A stretch of DNA of 64,000 bases, from assembly GCA_030068145.1 (NCBI GenBank), contig JAPJBO010000285.1, positions 1-64,000 on the forward strand, read 5' to 3'. Below are positions 56,218 to 64,000 of the stretch, in pieces (position 1 is the stretch's first letter; the number at the start of each line of letters is the position of its first letter). Source of the DNA: Diplonema papillatum. Taxonomy: Eukaryota; Euglenozoa; Diplonemea; Diplonemida; Diplonemidae. The translations under genes and the position numbers were made by a program. The notes below the pieces were generated by a model. That model saw nothing but the letters and a program-made list of their open reading frames with translations. It was not told the DNA's origin and searched no databases.

Positions 56218-58050
56218 TTACGCATCAGGACCCCCAGGGACCACGCAGTGGCACACCAAATCTGAGGGCGGAGCTAGATCCTCTGCATGAGGCGACCAGA
56301 CACTCTCTGGCGTGTCGCTCACCAGGGCCAGCACCCCGCGGGTGTAGGGGTCGGCCCTTTGCGCATCGGTCGGAACCCACTCGGCACTGATGACAAGGCC
56401 GGCAGCCCGTGCGGCGTCGAATATCCTCGTCAAAAGGACATTGGCCGCAAAATTCTTTGAGTGTCCCTTGTTGAGACAATGGACCGCCGGGAGGTTGTCT
56501 ACCATGAGCCTTACGCGGACGTTCGAATGGAAACTGGCGGTCATCTCGATGCCCCGAAGGACTGCAAAGAGTTCCTTCAAAAAGATGTGGGTGTGACTCA
56601 ACTCCACAAAGGGGCCCTGTGACACGCGCTCAGATTCCCCTTCGAGGACCGCAGCCCACCATTTGGACGAGGCGTCTGTCCAGAGAGTGACCGATGAGGG
56701 AAAGGATTCTGACCGACTGACCCAGCGATTCTCTTCCACAAGGGAAACAAGATGCTCGACCTCACGCACCGTCGAGGGCGGCACAGCCCTCGTCACATCC
56801 CAGGCAGCTGGATCCGATGCCAGAGTCGAGGCCAGCCTCTGCAGGAACGACAAGGAACATCGGGCGTAGGCCAGTCGGAAACGTGTCGTGTACGCGAACC
56901 AGACCAAAGATCCGAACACCCGGTAGAACTGGCGAGGGGATACTCCTCCAAGCCGAACCATGGCGAGCTCGGGGGAACCAAGCAATTTCGACACCCACGA
57001 TTCTGCCATCCTATACCGGGCGGGGCGGTCGAACCGGGAGAGTTCGAAATGGAGTCCTAGGAGGTCGAACTCCCTGAGGGGGGCTCCAAACTGCTCGTCG
57101 TCTTCGTTGAGCTCGCAGTTAACGTCCCTGCAGCGTTGCACGAAAGAGTCGAACCGCGAAGTTGCCTCCCGCAACGAGCTTCCCACGACGACAAAGTTGT
57201 CCACCCAGGGTAGACCGTCAGCCTCCGGTAGGAGCACCCGGGAGGCCCTCTGAGCTATCGCCGGAGCCCAGCTCCACCCCATGCACATTGCGGCGAGTTG
57301 TGCCTGTACAAAACGGCCCCGCGGCCCTGCCAGGTGCATGCCAAAATACGGTCGGATGTCTGCGTCGAGCCGGAACTGATAAAAATAGCTCCGGGCGTCC
57401 GCGAGAAACACCACCGATGAGGCCAACACGCGGTCGATCACCTCGTGAACCGAAGGGAGCAGCATTGGAGGCGGGCGCGCCATGATCGCGTTGAGCTTGC
57501 GACCGTCACACACGAACCTCTGCCCACCGCTCTTCTTGTCGACAGTGAAGGCGGGGAGGACGACCCTCAACCCGCCCGATGCGACCTCTGCCACGCCATA
57601 TCTCACCAGATCCGGGAAGTGGCGTAGCATGCGCCTCGACGTCGTTCGTGTGATCGCCGATGCCATCAGCGCTTCCTCCGCCCCCGGGAGCAGGGCGGAC
57701 CGGAAGGATTCCCACGAACGGACCACGTCCAGCACACCGCGCAGCAGCCCCCGGCTGTCCAGCGCCGTCAACCTCTCAAGGTTCATGAACGATGACGAGA
57801 TGGGCGCGAGAGCCTCGCCGATTCTGCGTTGCGTAGGGACGGCCGTGAGGTTGTTGATGAGGAGTTCACCCCCGTAAGCAACACCAACAAAGGGAGTGAA
57901 CATCGAGGGGGGCAAGTCTTCTTCGGGACCCTCTCCCGGCCCCTGGTAGAACGTAGCCAACGGGTCGGGGAACTTCTTGGGCGGCTTAAACGGGAAAGGG
58001 GGTTCAAGACGAAGGGTTAGAGAAGGGACGCCGACGCCCTCGCGGTGTTC
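56218..58050 (-). CDS. DIRS reverse transcriptase - RNase H
   Basis: The frame is open up to 59181, but the upstream part overlaps the recombinase gene in another frame, so coding probably starts near 58050. RT: LPAFTVDKKSGGQRFVCDGR; FLADARSYFYQFRLDADIRP (motif A Asp); AAMCMGWSWAPAIAQRASR; and LPWVDNFVVVG at motif C, where the usual YxDD is WVDN. RNase H: VTLWTDASSKWWAAVLEG, FLKELFAVLRGIE, LMVDNLPAVHCLNKGHSKN and WVPTDAQRADPYTRG supply the D-E-D-D set. The start overlaps the recombinase stop (58017), so frameshifting or reinitiation is likely. No stop or frameshift inside. Confidence 0.9.
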   Translation of the reverse strand, partial: EHREGVGVPSLTLRLEPPFPFKPPKKFPDPLATFYQGPGEGPEEDLPPSMFTPFVGVAYGGELLINNLTAVPTQRRIGEALAPISSSFMNLERLTALDSRGLLRGVLDVVRSWESFRSALLPGAEEALMASAITRTTSRRMLRHFPDLVRYGVAEVASGGLRVVLPAFTVDKKSGGQRFVCDGRKLNAIMARPPPMLLPSVHEVIDRVLASSVVFLADARSYFYQFRLDADIRPYFGMHLAGPRGRFVQAQLAAMCMGWSWAPAIAQRASRVLLPEADGLPWVDNFVVVGSSLREATSRFDSFVQRCRDVNCELNEDDEQFGAPLREFDLLGLHFELSRFDRPARYRMAESWVSKLLGSPELAMVRLGGVSPRQFYRVFGSLVWFAYTTRFRLAYARCSLSFLQRLASTLASDPAAWDVTRAVPPSTVREVEHLVSLVEENRWVSRSESFPSSVTLWTDASSKWWAAVLEGESERVSQGPFVELSHTHIFLKELFAVLRGIEMTASFHSNVRVRLMVDNLPAVHCLNKGHSKNFAANVLLTRIFDAARAAGLVISAEWVPTDAQRADPYTRGVLALVSDTPESVWSPHAEDLAPPSDLVCHCVVPGGPDA

Positions 58051-59189
58051 CGGACGAGCGGAACCTCGGCCTCCGGAAGGTATCGCATTAGCGCACTCAG
58101 CGTCGTATGGCGCGACACACTTTGGATCACCTTCAGGTCGATCCCGCTTCTCAGGAGATGAAACAGGGCGCCCCGCCGGAGAGAATGGCCGGAGAGTGAA
58201 ATGTTCGCGCGCTTCAGCGCGGTCACAACTCGTCGGAAAGGGAGGTCCGGGAACAGGAGGCGTCCCGGAGGTGTTTGCGACAACAGCGTCCGGAGCTCCT
58301 GGTCCTGGGCTGGAGGAAGAATCACTCCTGTCACCTGGCCGAGACGGAAAGGATCCGACTTCGAGCCCACCCAGTTCACCGCCCAGAAACCAGCACTTTC
58401 GGTGACGTGCTCTGCCTTTCTCGTCAGCACGTCGTCCACGCGGGCGGCACCCTGCCAGGCCAAAGCCAGCGCAACACGCACCCTGGGGTCCGCTTCCAGG
58501 GCAACGGCAAGATGCAGCTCGTCCTTCGTCACCGGTACAGCCTGCTTCGACGGCTTCATCGCGCCGGCCCGTTTCAGAGACCTGACAAAGTCCCTGACGA
58601 GCTGGCTGTCGACAGGCCGCCCCAACCGCTTCTCGGCCGACTGTACGTTGACGACGTACTGTACTGCCGAGGCCGCGCAGATGTCTCCACGAGAGAGCAA
58701 ACGGGTCACGAACAAGACCAGCGCCGTCGGGACATCGAGCTGCGAATCTGCCTCTGCATCCCAGTGACGTCGGAACTCCAGAAAGCGCCGGTACACGGAG
58801 TGGATCCCGCGTCGTGTGGACAGCGCCAGTGCATCCGCCACGTACGCGTTCGCAGTCCGGACAAGACGGTTCCGTTCGCCGGGTGAGAGAGGGGGCTCCG
58901 AGAGGAGGGGACGTCCGCATCGCCCCGAGACCGGAGGAGGGAAGCGGTTCACGGCGTCTACTGCTTGGCCTTGCTCCTGGTTGCGTTCGTCCGCTGAGGG
59001 GCCTGGGGAGCGTCGGGGGGAAGAGCTTCGCCCGAGTGTCGGGTGCGGGGCCTCGGGCTGCGCTTCCTGGGCGGCTTCGAGGCGGGCTGCTCCTCGGCTT
59101 TCTGTAGAGCCTGGAAGACGCTCCGTAGAAACGGAGGAAACCCGGCCTCGTGCTGATGCCGGTGCTGGAGGCTGCCTGCAAGAGACCAC
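58017..59189 (-). CDS. DIRS tyrosine recombinase
   Basis: Core-binding part: RTANAYVADALALSTRRGIH, YRRFLEFRRHWDAEADSQLD. Catalytic part: VALALAWQGAARVDDVLTRK (first Arg), ISLSGHSLRRGALFHLLRSG (H-x-x-R) and IQSVSRHTTLSALMRYLPEA (His and the nucleophilic Tyr). All catalytic residues are present. The frame overlaps the end of gag by about 230 bp; its first ~80 codons may be shadow. Confidence 0.9.
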   Translation of the reverse strand: MVSCRQPPAPASARGRVSSVSTERLPGSTESRGAARLEAAQEAQPEAPHPTLGRSSSPRRSPGPSADERNQEQGQAVDAVNRFPPPVSGRCGRPLLSEPPLSPGERNRLVRTANAYVADALALSTRRGIHSVYRRFLEFRRHWDAEADSQLDVPTALVLFVTRLLSRGDICAASAVQYVVNVQSAEKRLGRPVDSQLVRDFVRSLKRAGAMKPSKQAVPVTKDELHLAVALEADPRVRVALALAWQGAARVDDVLTRKAEHVTESAGFWAVNWVGSKSDPFRLGQVTGVILPPAQDQELRTLLSQTPPGRLLFPDLPFRRVVTALKRANISLSGHSLRRGALFHLLRSGIDLKVIQSVSRHTTLSALMRYLPEAEVPLVRNTARASASLL

Positions 59190-60451
59190 CCGGCTTTCAG
59201 AGCCGTCTTCAGGACCATCATCCGGTGGATGGTGTCCCTTCCCAGCTGGACGAGGGCGTCTGGGTCGGTGGTGTCGTCCATCAGTCGCATGATGGTGGTG
59301 ACGTGGTTGGTGAGATGTTGGGCGTCGTTGGCGACGCTCGGGATGGCATCGAGGATGTCGGCGAAAAAGTCGCGGATGTGCACCAGGGCCAGCGACTTCT
59401 CGATGGGGCTGAGGCCGACCCAGAGCTGGGGGTCGAGGAGCTCTGGCCCGGGGGAGAGGAGCGTGGGGGAGCCTTGGACCGACCCGCCCTCCCCCAGCGA
59501 AGGCGGGCCCTCCGGAAAATCCGGAAGGGGTTGTGAAGACCCAGCGTAGGGCTGGGGGGGCTCGGCGCGGGGCTGGTAGAGCTCAGCGTACGGATGGTGT
59601 CGGTACACTGGCGGCGCGGCGTCCTCGATGGCCCGCAAGAGGCCGCAGGAGGAGCCCGGCAGCAGGACAGCCCGGGGTAACCGAGAGACGTCGATAAGAG
59701 GCGGAGGTGGCGGGAGCTGGCCTGCGAGCGGCCCCTGACGGGGCGCTGGGCAGGGACAGGAGTCCAGCGGCGTGGCCGCGGCGGCGGGGAAGGACCCAAC
59801 GGGCATCGCTACCGGCGGAGGCGCGGGGCAACCAGGAGGCGCGTCGCGTGCGGGGTGAGTCGTCGCCGCGGGGACAGGCTCAGGCCGCGGCGAGTCGCGC
59901 GTCGGGAGAGCCGCCATCACCAATTCGGTGAGGCGCTCGACCTGCCGCTGCAGGCGGTCCATGCGGTCTGAGTCGCCGCCCCGGCTGCCCTCGGTGGAGC
60001 CGCAGTCCCTGAGGTCGCCATCACCCGGGTCGTCGCTCTCAGCGAACGAAACGCGGCGCGCCGCCGGCGGAGATAGGGCCGCGGTAGAGTCGGTGGGGGT
60101 GGCGGGGAGCGGCATGTGCCCCGGCGTCTGTGGCGGGGGCGCGGCCTTCGGGGACGAGCGCAACAGGTCTGCGAACTCGCCCTCGGTGGCGGAAGGCGCC
60201 GACGCGACTGCGAGCCACGCCAGTACCCACTGGGCGACGCCCTCCGGGGGGGCCTCCTCGTCGGTGTAGCCCAAGGCGCCCAGGAGGCGCCTCAGCCCGG
60301 CTTCCGCGGTGCCCTCGACCTCGCGGGCGACCTTCAACACCGTCGAGAGACGGCGGTTGTTCGCGGTGAAGGAAAAAAGGGACGGGACATCAGTCCCGAC
60401 CACCCTCTTCACCCAACTCACCGCGCCCGACCTGTCGAGTTGCTTCGGCAT
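58958..60451 (-). CDS. DIRS Gag-like protein, 497 aa
   Basis: ATG at 60451, directly after the 5' repeat. N-terminal ~100 residues are compact and helical (SWVKRVVGTDVPSLFSFTAN, EGTAEAGLRRLLGALGYTDE); then a long Pro/Ala-rich disordered region with a heptad stretch (MDRLQRQVERLTELVMAALP); then a helical block (SPIEKSLALVHIRDFFADIL, DDTTDPDALVQLGRDTIHRM) and a basic tail (KPPRKRSPRPRTRHS). No zinc knuckle. Assigned by position and character. Confidence 0.75.
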   Translation of the reverse strand: MPKQLDRSGAVSWVKRVVGTDVPSLFSFTANNRRLSTVLKVAREVEGTAEAGLRRLLGALGYTDEEAPPEGVAQWVLAWLAVASAPSATEGEFADLLRSSPKAAPPPQTPGHMPLPATPTDSTAALSPPAARRVSFAESDDPGDGDLRDCGSTEGSRGGDSDRMDRLQRQVERLTELVMAALPTRDSPRPEPVPAATTHPARDAPPGCPAPPPVAMPVGSFPAAAATPLDSCPCPAPRQGPLAGQLPPPPPLIDVSRLPRAVLLPGSSCGLLRAIEDAAPPVYRHHPYAELYQPRAEPPQPYAGSSQPLPDFPEGPPSLGEGGSVQGSPTLLSPGPELLDPQLWVGLSPIEKSLALVHIRDFFADILDAIPSVANDAQHLTNHVTTIMRLMDDTTDPDALVQLGRDTIHRMMVLKTALKAGWSLAGSLQHRHQHEAGFPPFLRSVFQALQKAEEQPASKPPRKRSPRPRTRHSGEALPPDAPQAPQRTNATRSKAKQ

Positions 60452-60453
60452 TT

Positions 60454-60589
60454 TTGTTGAACGCTTACGCCCGCCACTAAACCCAGGGTTACCTGTGTTT
60501 CGTGTGGGCTACAGCACATTTACCTCCTTTGATCTATCGCAACTGGCAGTCTCCTCAAGCATTTCCTACAAAGCAGGTGCTTATACAAA
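60454..60589 (-). repeat. DIRS direct repeat, 5' copy
   Basis: 136-bp partner of 55992-56127, ending three bases before the gag ATG. Confidence 0.9.
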
Positions 60590-60768
60590 AAAAAAAAAAT
60601 ATTTATCGGAAACAAAAAAAATATTTATCGGAAACAGTTTCCGATAAATATTTTCCCGACTTAAGTGCTTCCCTTATGGTTTTCTCCGAATACTTATTCT
60701 CCTTCTTCGACGATGTTTTTCGTTAGCCATGGAGGTTTGGATACTGTAGTCAGGAAATGAAAGTGTAC

Positions 60769-60859
60769 CGTTCCCAAAACGCCAGAGCTGCTGAGCTGGT
60801 TGAGCGTCGAGTTGCCATCAAAATGCAGAGGACGCTTCGCCGGATGAGGTTTTATGCAC
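60769..60859 (-). CDS. myosin heavy chain, 91-bp exon
   Basis: Preceded by tttacctacag and followed by GTACAC. Joined to the previous exon it reads IRCIKPHPAKRPLHFDGNST then LNQLSSSGVLGT, the invariant myosin block around the reactive-thiol helices. It ends in phase 0 and continues into VTIRKAGFPVR at 53648. Too short to stand out as an ORF. Confidence 0.9.
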
Positions 60860-61041
60860 CTGTAGGTAAAGGGAGGAAAATCTTAGTGGAGGGGACGAAT
60901 AAGTTAATGATTCGGGTCCAATCTCACGTGGTTAAGTACTACCTGTGACGGCCGTTCGTGCCGGGCCAACCCCTTTCAACGTGGAGAGCAATTGTACAAC
61001 AGCTTTCTGACGCTGCAGCACTCAACAAGAAATTTCCATAC

Positions 61042-61162
61042 CTTATCCAGTGTGGGTTGGTAGAATTCACGAGCTCCATTAAGTCATGCAGTTGCTGCTT
61101 GTAAAAGCCGCCAACAGTGATCTTTGCTCCTCGCGCTTCCGGATTTGGTTTTGGAAGAAGCT
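61042..61162 (-). CDS. myosin heavy chain, 121-bp exon
   Basis: Follows caacacag; encodes LLPKPNPEARGAKITVGGFY then KQQLHDLMELVNSTNPHWIR, ending ATAAG|GTATGG. Matches the motor's strut/relay-proximal segment. Confidence 0.9.
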
Positions 61163-61405
61163 CTGTGTTGGTATGAGTTAGTTCGCTAAGACCAAGTGCA
61201 AAGTGTACAACCGGCACCTTATAGCTGATTTGGACACCTCTTTTTTCGTAGCTGGCCGAAAAGGTGTCCCGATTCCATGCGCTAGCCACAGTTGGCAGAT
61301 ATTCACGACTATGAAGCTCGTTGCGTGGGGAGACATTTGCAGGCAAATGAGGGGGGGGAAAATGTTTCTTGGGTTTGAAGAAGGGGGGGGGGATTGCGTA
61401 GCATC

Positions 61406-61523
61406 CACGACGCACTTGTTAGCTGTTTTTTTTTGGGACATAACTAGTTATATTTCTAACAAGTGATGTACCAAGTGGTCACTTGTTATATAACAAGTGA
61501 TTGTGTATGACAAGTGCGTCGTG
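61406..61523. mobile_element. 118-bp MITE-like foldback in a myosin intron
   Basis: cacgacgcacttgt at 61406-61419 is perfectly inverted at 61510-61523. Inside lies a 20-bp palindrome (cacttgttatataacaagtg) near 61481-61500. Confidence 0.75.
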
Positions 61524-61620
61524 TCGTCCCGTGTACGGCAGAGAACATGGTGTACAACCCAAGACTCGGATCACGTATTTAGTCTATGAAAACACCTAAG
61601 TTCTTCAGATGCGAACATAC

Positions 61621-61989
61621 CACTGATGTAGGAGTTTCGGGAATTTCGCATGAGCGCCTTGAGCGCATCTTTCAGTGTGTCGCGATTCTTCTCCAAGAAC
61701 CCCGTAACGGTGTAGCTGACATCTTTCGCATAGTGTTTCACGATGAAGGAGTCTCTCGCCAGCCGTTTAACTTCAAAAAAGGGGTTTGCCGAATGGTTCT
61801 CCGCAACCTTTGCTAGAAACCCATTGTCCGACCCTTTTCCCAGGGAGCATTCTTCGTCGAGAAGGGCCATGATACCTCCCTTCCCAGCCACCATTGTGAG
61901 ACAAGGCGTGTTGTCCGGGAAAACGACAGATGTCACATCGATGCCTTCTGCTCGGCATTCGTCCATGTCCTGCTTGTGTAAAGATTGCT
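61621..61989 (-). CDS. myosin heavy chain, motor-domain exon
   Basis: Encodes CRAEGIDVTSVVFPDNTPCL, GIMALLDEECSLGKGSDNGF, FIVKHYAKDVSYTVTGFLEK and NRDTLKDALKALMRNSRNSY: the classic lower-50K block with DEEC, HYA and GFLEKNRD. Ends ATCAGTG|GTATGT in phase 1, joining the next exon as ISELLPKPNP. The acceptor is uncertain: aattcag (start 61989) or acacaag (start 61972). P-loop and switch exons must lie beyond 62.1 kb, probably outside the window. Confidence 0.85.
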
Positions 61990-62042
61990 CTGAATTGCTC
62001 TTTTCCGACACCGGTAGCTTGTTAAACATAACAACATTAACA

Positions 62043-62093
62043 GTGCGTTGCTCAGGGTAGTCGAAGGCCTGACAATTACACTACTGCAACAAA
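62043..62093 (+). repeat. 51-bp sequence shared with 20513-20563
   Basis: Marks the junction between the myosin exon's flank and LINE sequence. Confidence 0.75.
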
Positions 62094-62100
62094 GCTTGCG

Positions 62101-62679
62101 ATGAAGCCGTGCATGGCTCTATGCGGCGTCATGCCCAAGGACGCGATGGGACTCGACTTCGACGAATGCAGTGAGCTGGCGGCCGGGATGCAGCTGATGT
62201 GCGTCGAGATCCTGCTCGGGAGGCAGCGGGCCGACGGGATCCTCGAGCAGGACTGCCGGCGCAAGGAGCTCAAGGTGTCGACATATCCGTGGGGGTGGGA
62301 GCCGCAACGGCCGACGGCCAGCCAGACCATCAACGTCGACGGTGCGCGGCCGGACCGCAACGCATGGAAGGACACCCACGAGATGCTCCTGGCGCTGGCA
62401 GAATGGTGCTCGACGAAGCGGTGGTCCGAAACCGGCAAGGAGGCCTCCATCTCGTATTTCGAGCTCGCTGTCGATTTTGAGCTGCACAGCGGCCTGACCC
62501 TCACGCGGCCGGCACACAGCGGAGGCAGGAGAACATCGCGCAGCGGCAGCCGAAGGAGCGCTGGACCGTGGCGGACACGCTGCCGGGAGAGGAGACGGCG
62601 GCGTTCTTCGACGGCGGCAGTCGGGGGAACGGGACCAACGGCGCGGTCGCGGGAGCCGGGGCGGTCTCGCGCTGACTGA
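62101..62679 (+). pseudogene. LINE C-terminal domain and RNase H start, frameshifted
   Basis: LAEWCSTKRWSETGKEASIS and YFELAVDFELHSGLTL correspond to the C-terminal ELALDFE domain of the LINE at 24.6 kb. After a frameshift near 62510 a second frame reads AAFFDGGSRGNGTNGAVAGA, the opening motif of RNase HI with its first catalytic Asp, and then stops (62676). The rest of RNase H is absent. Confidence 0.7.
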
Positions 62680-62684
62680 GCAGG

Positions 62685-64000
62685 TTGGGCAAGATTGCGC
62701 GCGTGAAAGCCGTCCACCGGCCCTCGAGAGGCGACGAGCTGGTCGCGACGCTGCTCCGGAAGCCAAGCGCACCTCTGCCGCCTGCGGACCATCACAGGGT
62801 GTCCGTGGTGGTCGCACGCCGGTACACGACGGCGGAGGCGTGGACGGGCTGCGGGGCGGACGCCAGGGCCTGGCTGACGGGCCACTTCGTGGGAGAAGGC
62901 GTGCCCCGAGAGGACATCGTGTCCCTGACGGGGATCGAGACGCGCGGCACCCCCGGCCCCACGGCCCAGATCCGCGCTCTACTGCGAGTCACGGGACGCA
63001 GCAAGGAGGGCGCCTTGGCGGCTTCCGGGAAGCGAGGCGTCTTCACGACGCTGAAAGGAGACGGGAGGGGCGCTCTCTGGCTGAGGGACGACCTTGCCCT
63101 GGACGAGGCAAGGGAAGCCGCCGCGCGCGCTCGCCTCATCGTCAGTGTGCGCGGCATGGGCGTCCTGAAAGGGGAGGGTGAGCAGGCGAAGCGGCGATGA
63201 GGGCGCTGCTGGGGACAGCAGCCGCGCAGGAGGAGGAGCAGCCGGGACAGCCGGGCCTGGTCTGGGACGTCGACGGGTTTCCGCGGACGGTCTCGCCAGT
63301 GCAGGTTGCGGCGTTTCTGCATCGCCTCGACCTGGAAAATCCAGGCCGGATGGACGGGCGTCGAAGTGATCCGCGTGATCCCGAAGCGCGGCAAGCGCCT
63401 CGCGGTCGTCCGCGGCGCCTGAACCACCGGCCTGGATTTTCCAGGTCGAGGCGACGGGTGACCTGGTCACCGTATCGACTGCCAGGGAGAAGGACGAGAC
63501 GCAGCCGAAGTGGGTGCAGGCGAAGACGACGGAAGAGCGGACGGACCCGGCCGAAGATGGAACAGAGCGCCAGGGCATGACATATGCCAAGGCTGCATTC
63601 ATCGGCCTGTACGGAAGGAAGCAGGGCTCGAAGGCCTGGAGTGACGGCAGACCGCGGACGACAGGCGTAGCGGCGACGCACCAGCAGCCCGCGCCACTCG
63701 AAGCAGGACGACAGAGTGGCCCTCCCGTGCCAGGCGCTGAGGCGGTGGCAGCTGCCTCCGGCGCCAGCATCCCGCAAGCCTCGCACGCACCACCGCCGAA
63801 CGCCGGAAAGGGGGGGAAGAAAGGAAAGAAGGGCGGGAAAGCGGGGAAGCCGCAGCCAGTCGAGCATGACGTGCAGCGACCCGACGAGGCGAGGGCGAAG
63901 CTCGAGAAGGAGGTGCTCGAGCTGCGCGCTCAGAACGCCGGCATGTGTCGGAGGATGGAGGAGCTGGGGACGCTGGTGGAAGCCTTGCGTGCGCAGCTCC
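62685..64000 (+). pseudogene. retroelement ORF1-like sequence, frameshifted, runs off window
   Basis: Three successive frames: RVKAVHRPSRGDELVATLL ... GALWLRDDLALDEAREAAA (to 63197); GLVWDVDGFPRTVSPVQVAA (RRM-like, about 63255-63330), then VEVIRVIPKRGKRLAVVRGA; then ATGDLVTVSTAREKDETQPK, MTYAKAAFIGLYGRKQGSKA, a Gly/Lys-rich KGGKKGKKGGKAGK stretch and a coiled coil (ARAKLEKEVLELRAQNAG) open to 64000. GC-rich, unlike the host exons next to it. An RRM-plus-coiled-coil ORF1 is my best reading. Confidence 0.5.
63322..63454. repeat. 28-bp perfect inverted repeat around a 77-bp loop
   Basis: 63322-63349 and 63427-63454 are exact reverse complements. The right copy lies in the apparent ORF1 frame (PAWIFQVEATGD); the left reads antisense to it. 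Confidence 0.9.

Larger units (their letters stand above)
55992..60589 (-). mobile_element. DIRS-type tyrosine-recombinase retrotransposon, apparently intact
   Basis: 4.6-kb minus-strand element with Gag, YR and RT-RNase H ORFs in three frames. Direct 136-bp repeats sit at both ends. A third partial copy of the repeat end (ttttgttgaacgcttacgc) lies just past the RT stop at 56204-56223, recalling the split direct repeats of PAT/Kangaroo/Ngaro-like elements. No target duplication is seen, as expected for YR integration. It lies inside a TTTCCGATAAATATTTT array. Confidence 0.9.
53753..60683. mobile_element. satellite-armed inverted-repeat element hosting nested insertions
   Basis: The left end aaaaccatatcggaagcact then taagtggggaaaatattta (53753-53795) is inverted at about 60640-60683 with few mismatches. 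Inside each end are arrays of tttccgataaatatttttt: about seven copies at 53800-53945, and inverted copies at 55924-55990 and 60590-60660, the latter split by the DIRS element. Without the nested elements it is about 1.7-2.3 kb. No transposase seen. It occupies most of myosin intron 3. Confidence 0.75.

Noticed and set aside
58050-59181. N-terminal 390 codons of the DIRS RT frame as real protein
   Set aside because: Arg/Pro/Gly-rich sequence lying out of frame over the well-conserved recombinase gene; open by GC bias.
1-64000. CRISPR arrays, bacterial operons or prophage
   Set aside because: Repeat arrays lack regular unique spacers, genes contain spliceosomal introns and elements are eukaryotic retrotransposons.

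Overview
The window looks like nuclear DNA of a transposon-rich unicellular eukaryote. Evidence: spliced genes with GTATGT-type donors, a spliced myosin with a multi-kilobase intron, non-LTR and tyrosine-recombinase (DIRS-type) retrotransposons, many inverted-repeat elements and long satellite arrays. An alga or alveolate-like protist fits best, but no rRNA, organelle or other taxon marker is present, so the lineage is inference. Confidently called host genes are few and all lie on the minus strand.

Layout. 1-1.8 kb: edge of a 193-bp satellite. 2.1-8.4 kb: degenerate minisatellite in duplicated ~2-kb blocks, one of them broken by a 1,778-bp insertion with an 8-bp target duplication. 8.6-16.7 kb: a ~300-bp complex repeat family, G-rich TTTGCGGG tracts and smaller tandem arrays. 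16.8-18.9 kb: an intronless 703-aa membrane protein of the DUF3754/TMEM143 type. 19.4-21.7 kb: decayed repeats. 22.6-23.9 kb: a coiled-coil protein gene. 24-28.1 kb: a decayed LINE whose reverse transcriptase appears split by a block carrying an OTU protease domain and a zinc finger. 28.5-31.1 kb: a small coiled-coil ORF and a 291-aa membrane protein.

31.8-38.4 kb: a WD40 gene whose ~5-kb intron region is packed with nested elements. 38.7-47.4 kb: a cluster of inverted-repeat (foldback-like) elements with minisatellite arms. 47.4-50 kb: mostly unassigned.

50.0-62.0 kb: the 3' part of a myosin heavy chain gene, reconstructed as five exons. Its 7.1-kb intron holds a satellite-armed element, itself interrupted by a TA-flanked inverted-repeat element and by a 4.6-kb DIRS-type retrotransposon with three overlapping ORFs (Gag, tyrosine recombinase, RT-RNase H) and identical 136-bp direct repeats. 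62.04-64 kb: degenerate LINE sequence in or beyond the next upstream myosin intron, running off the window.

Recurring theme: two unrelated genes (WD40 and myosin) carry copies of the same GGGGAGTTTC-repeat element and the same TA-flanked element in introns, with one repeat end lying right beside a 3' splice site. Several element families share one design: short inverted ends plus minisatellite arms, with no recognisable transposase.
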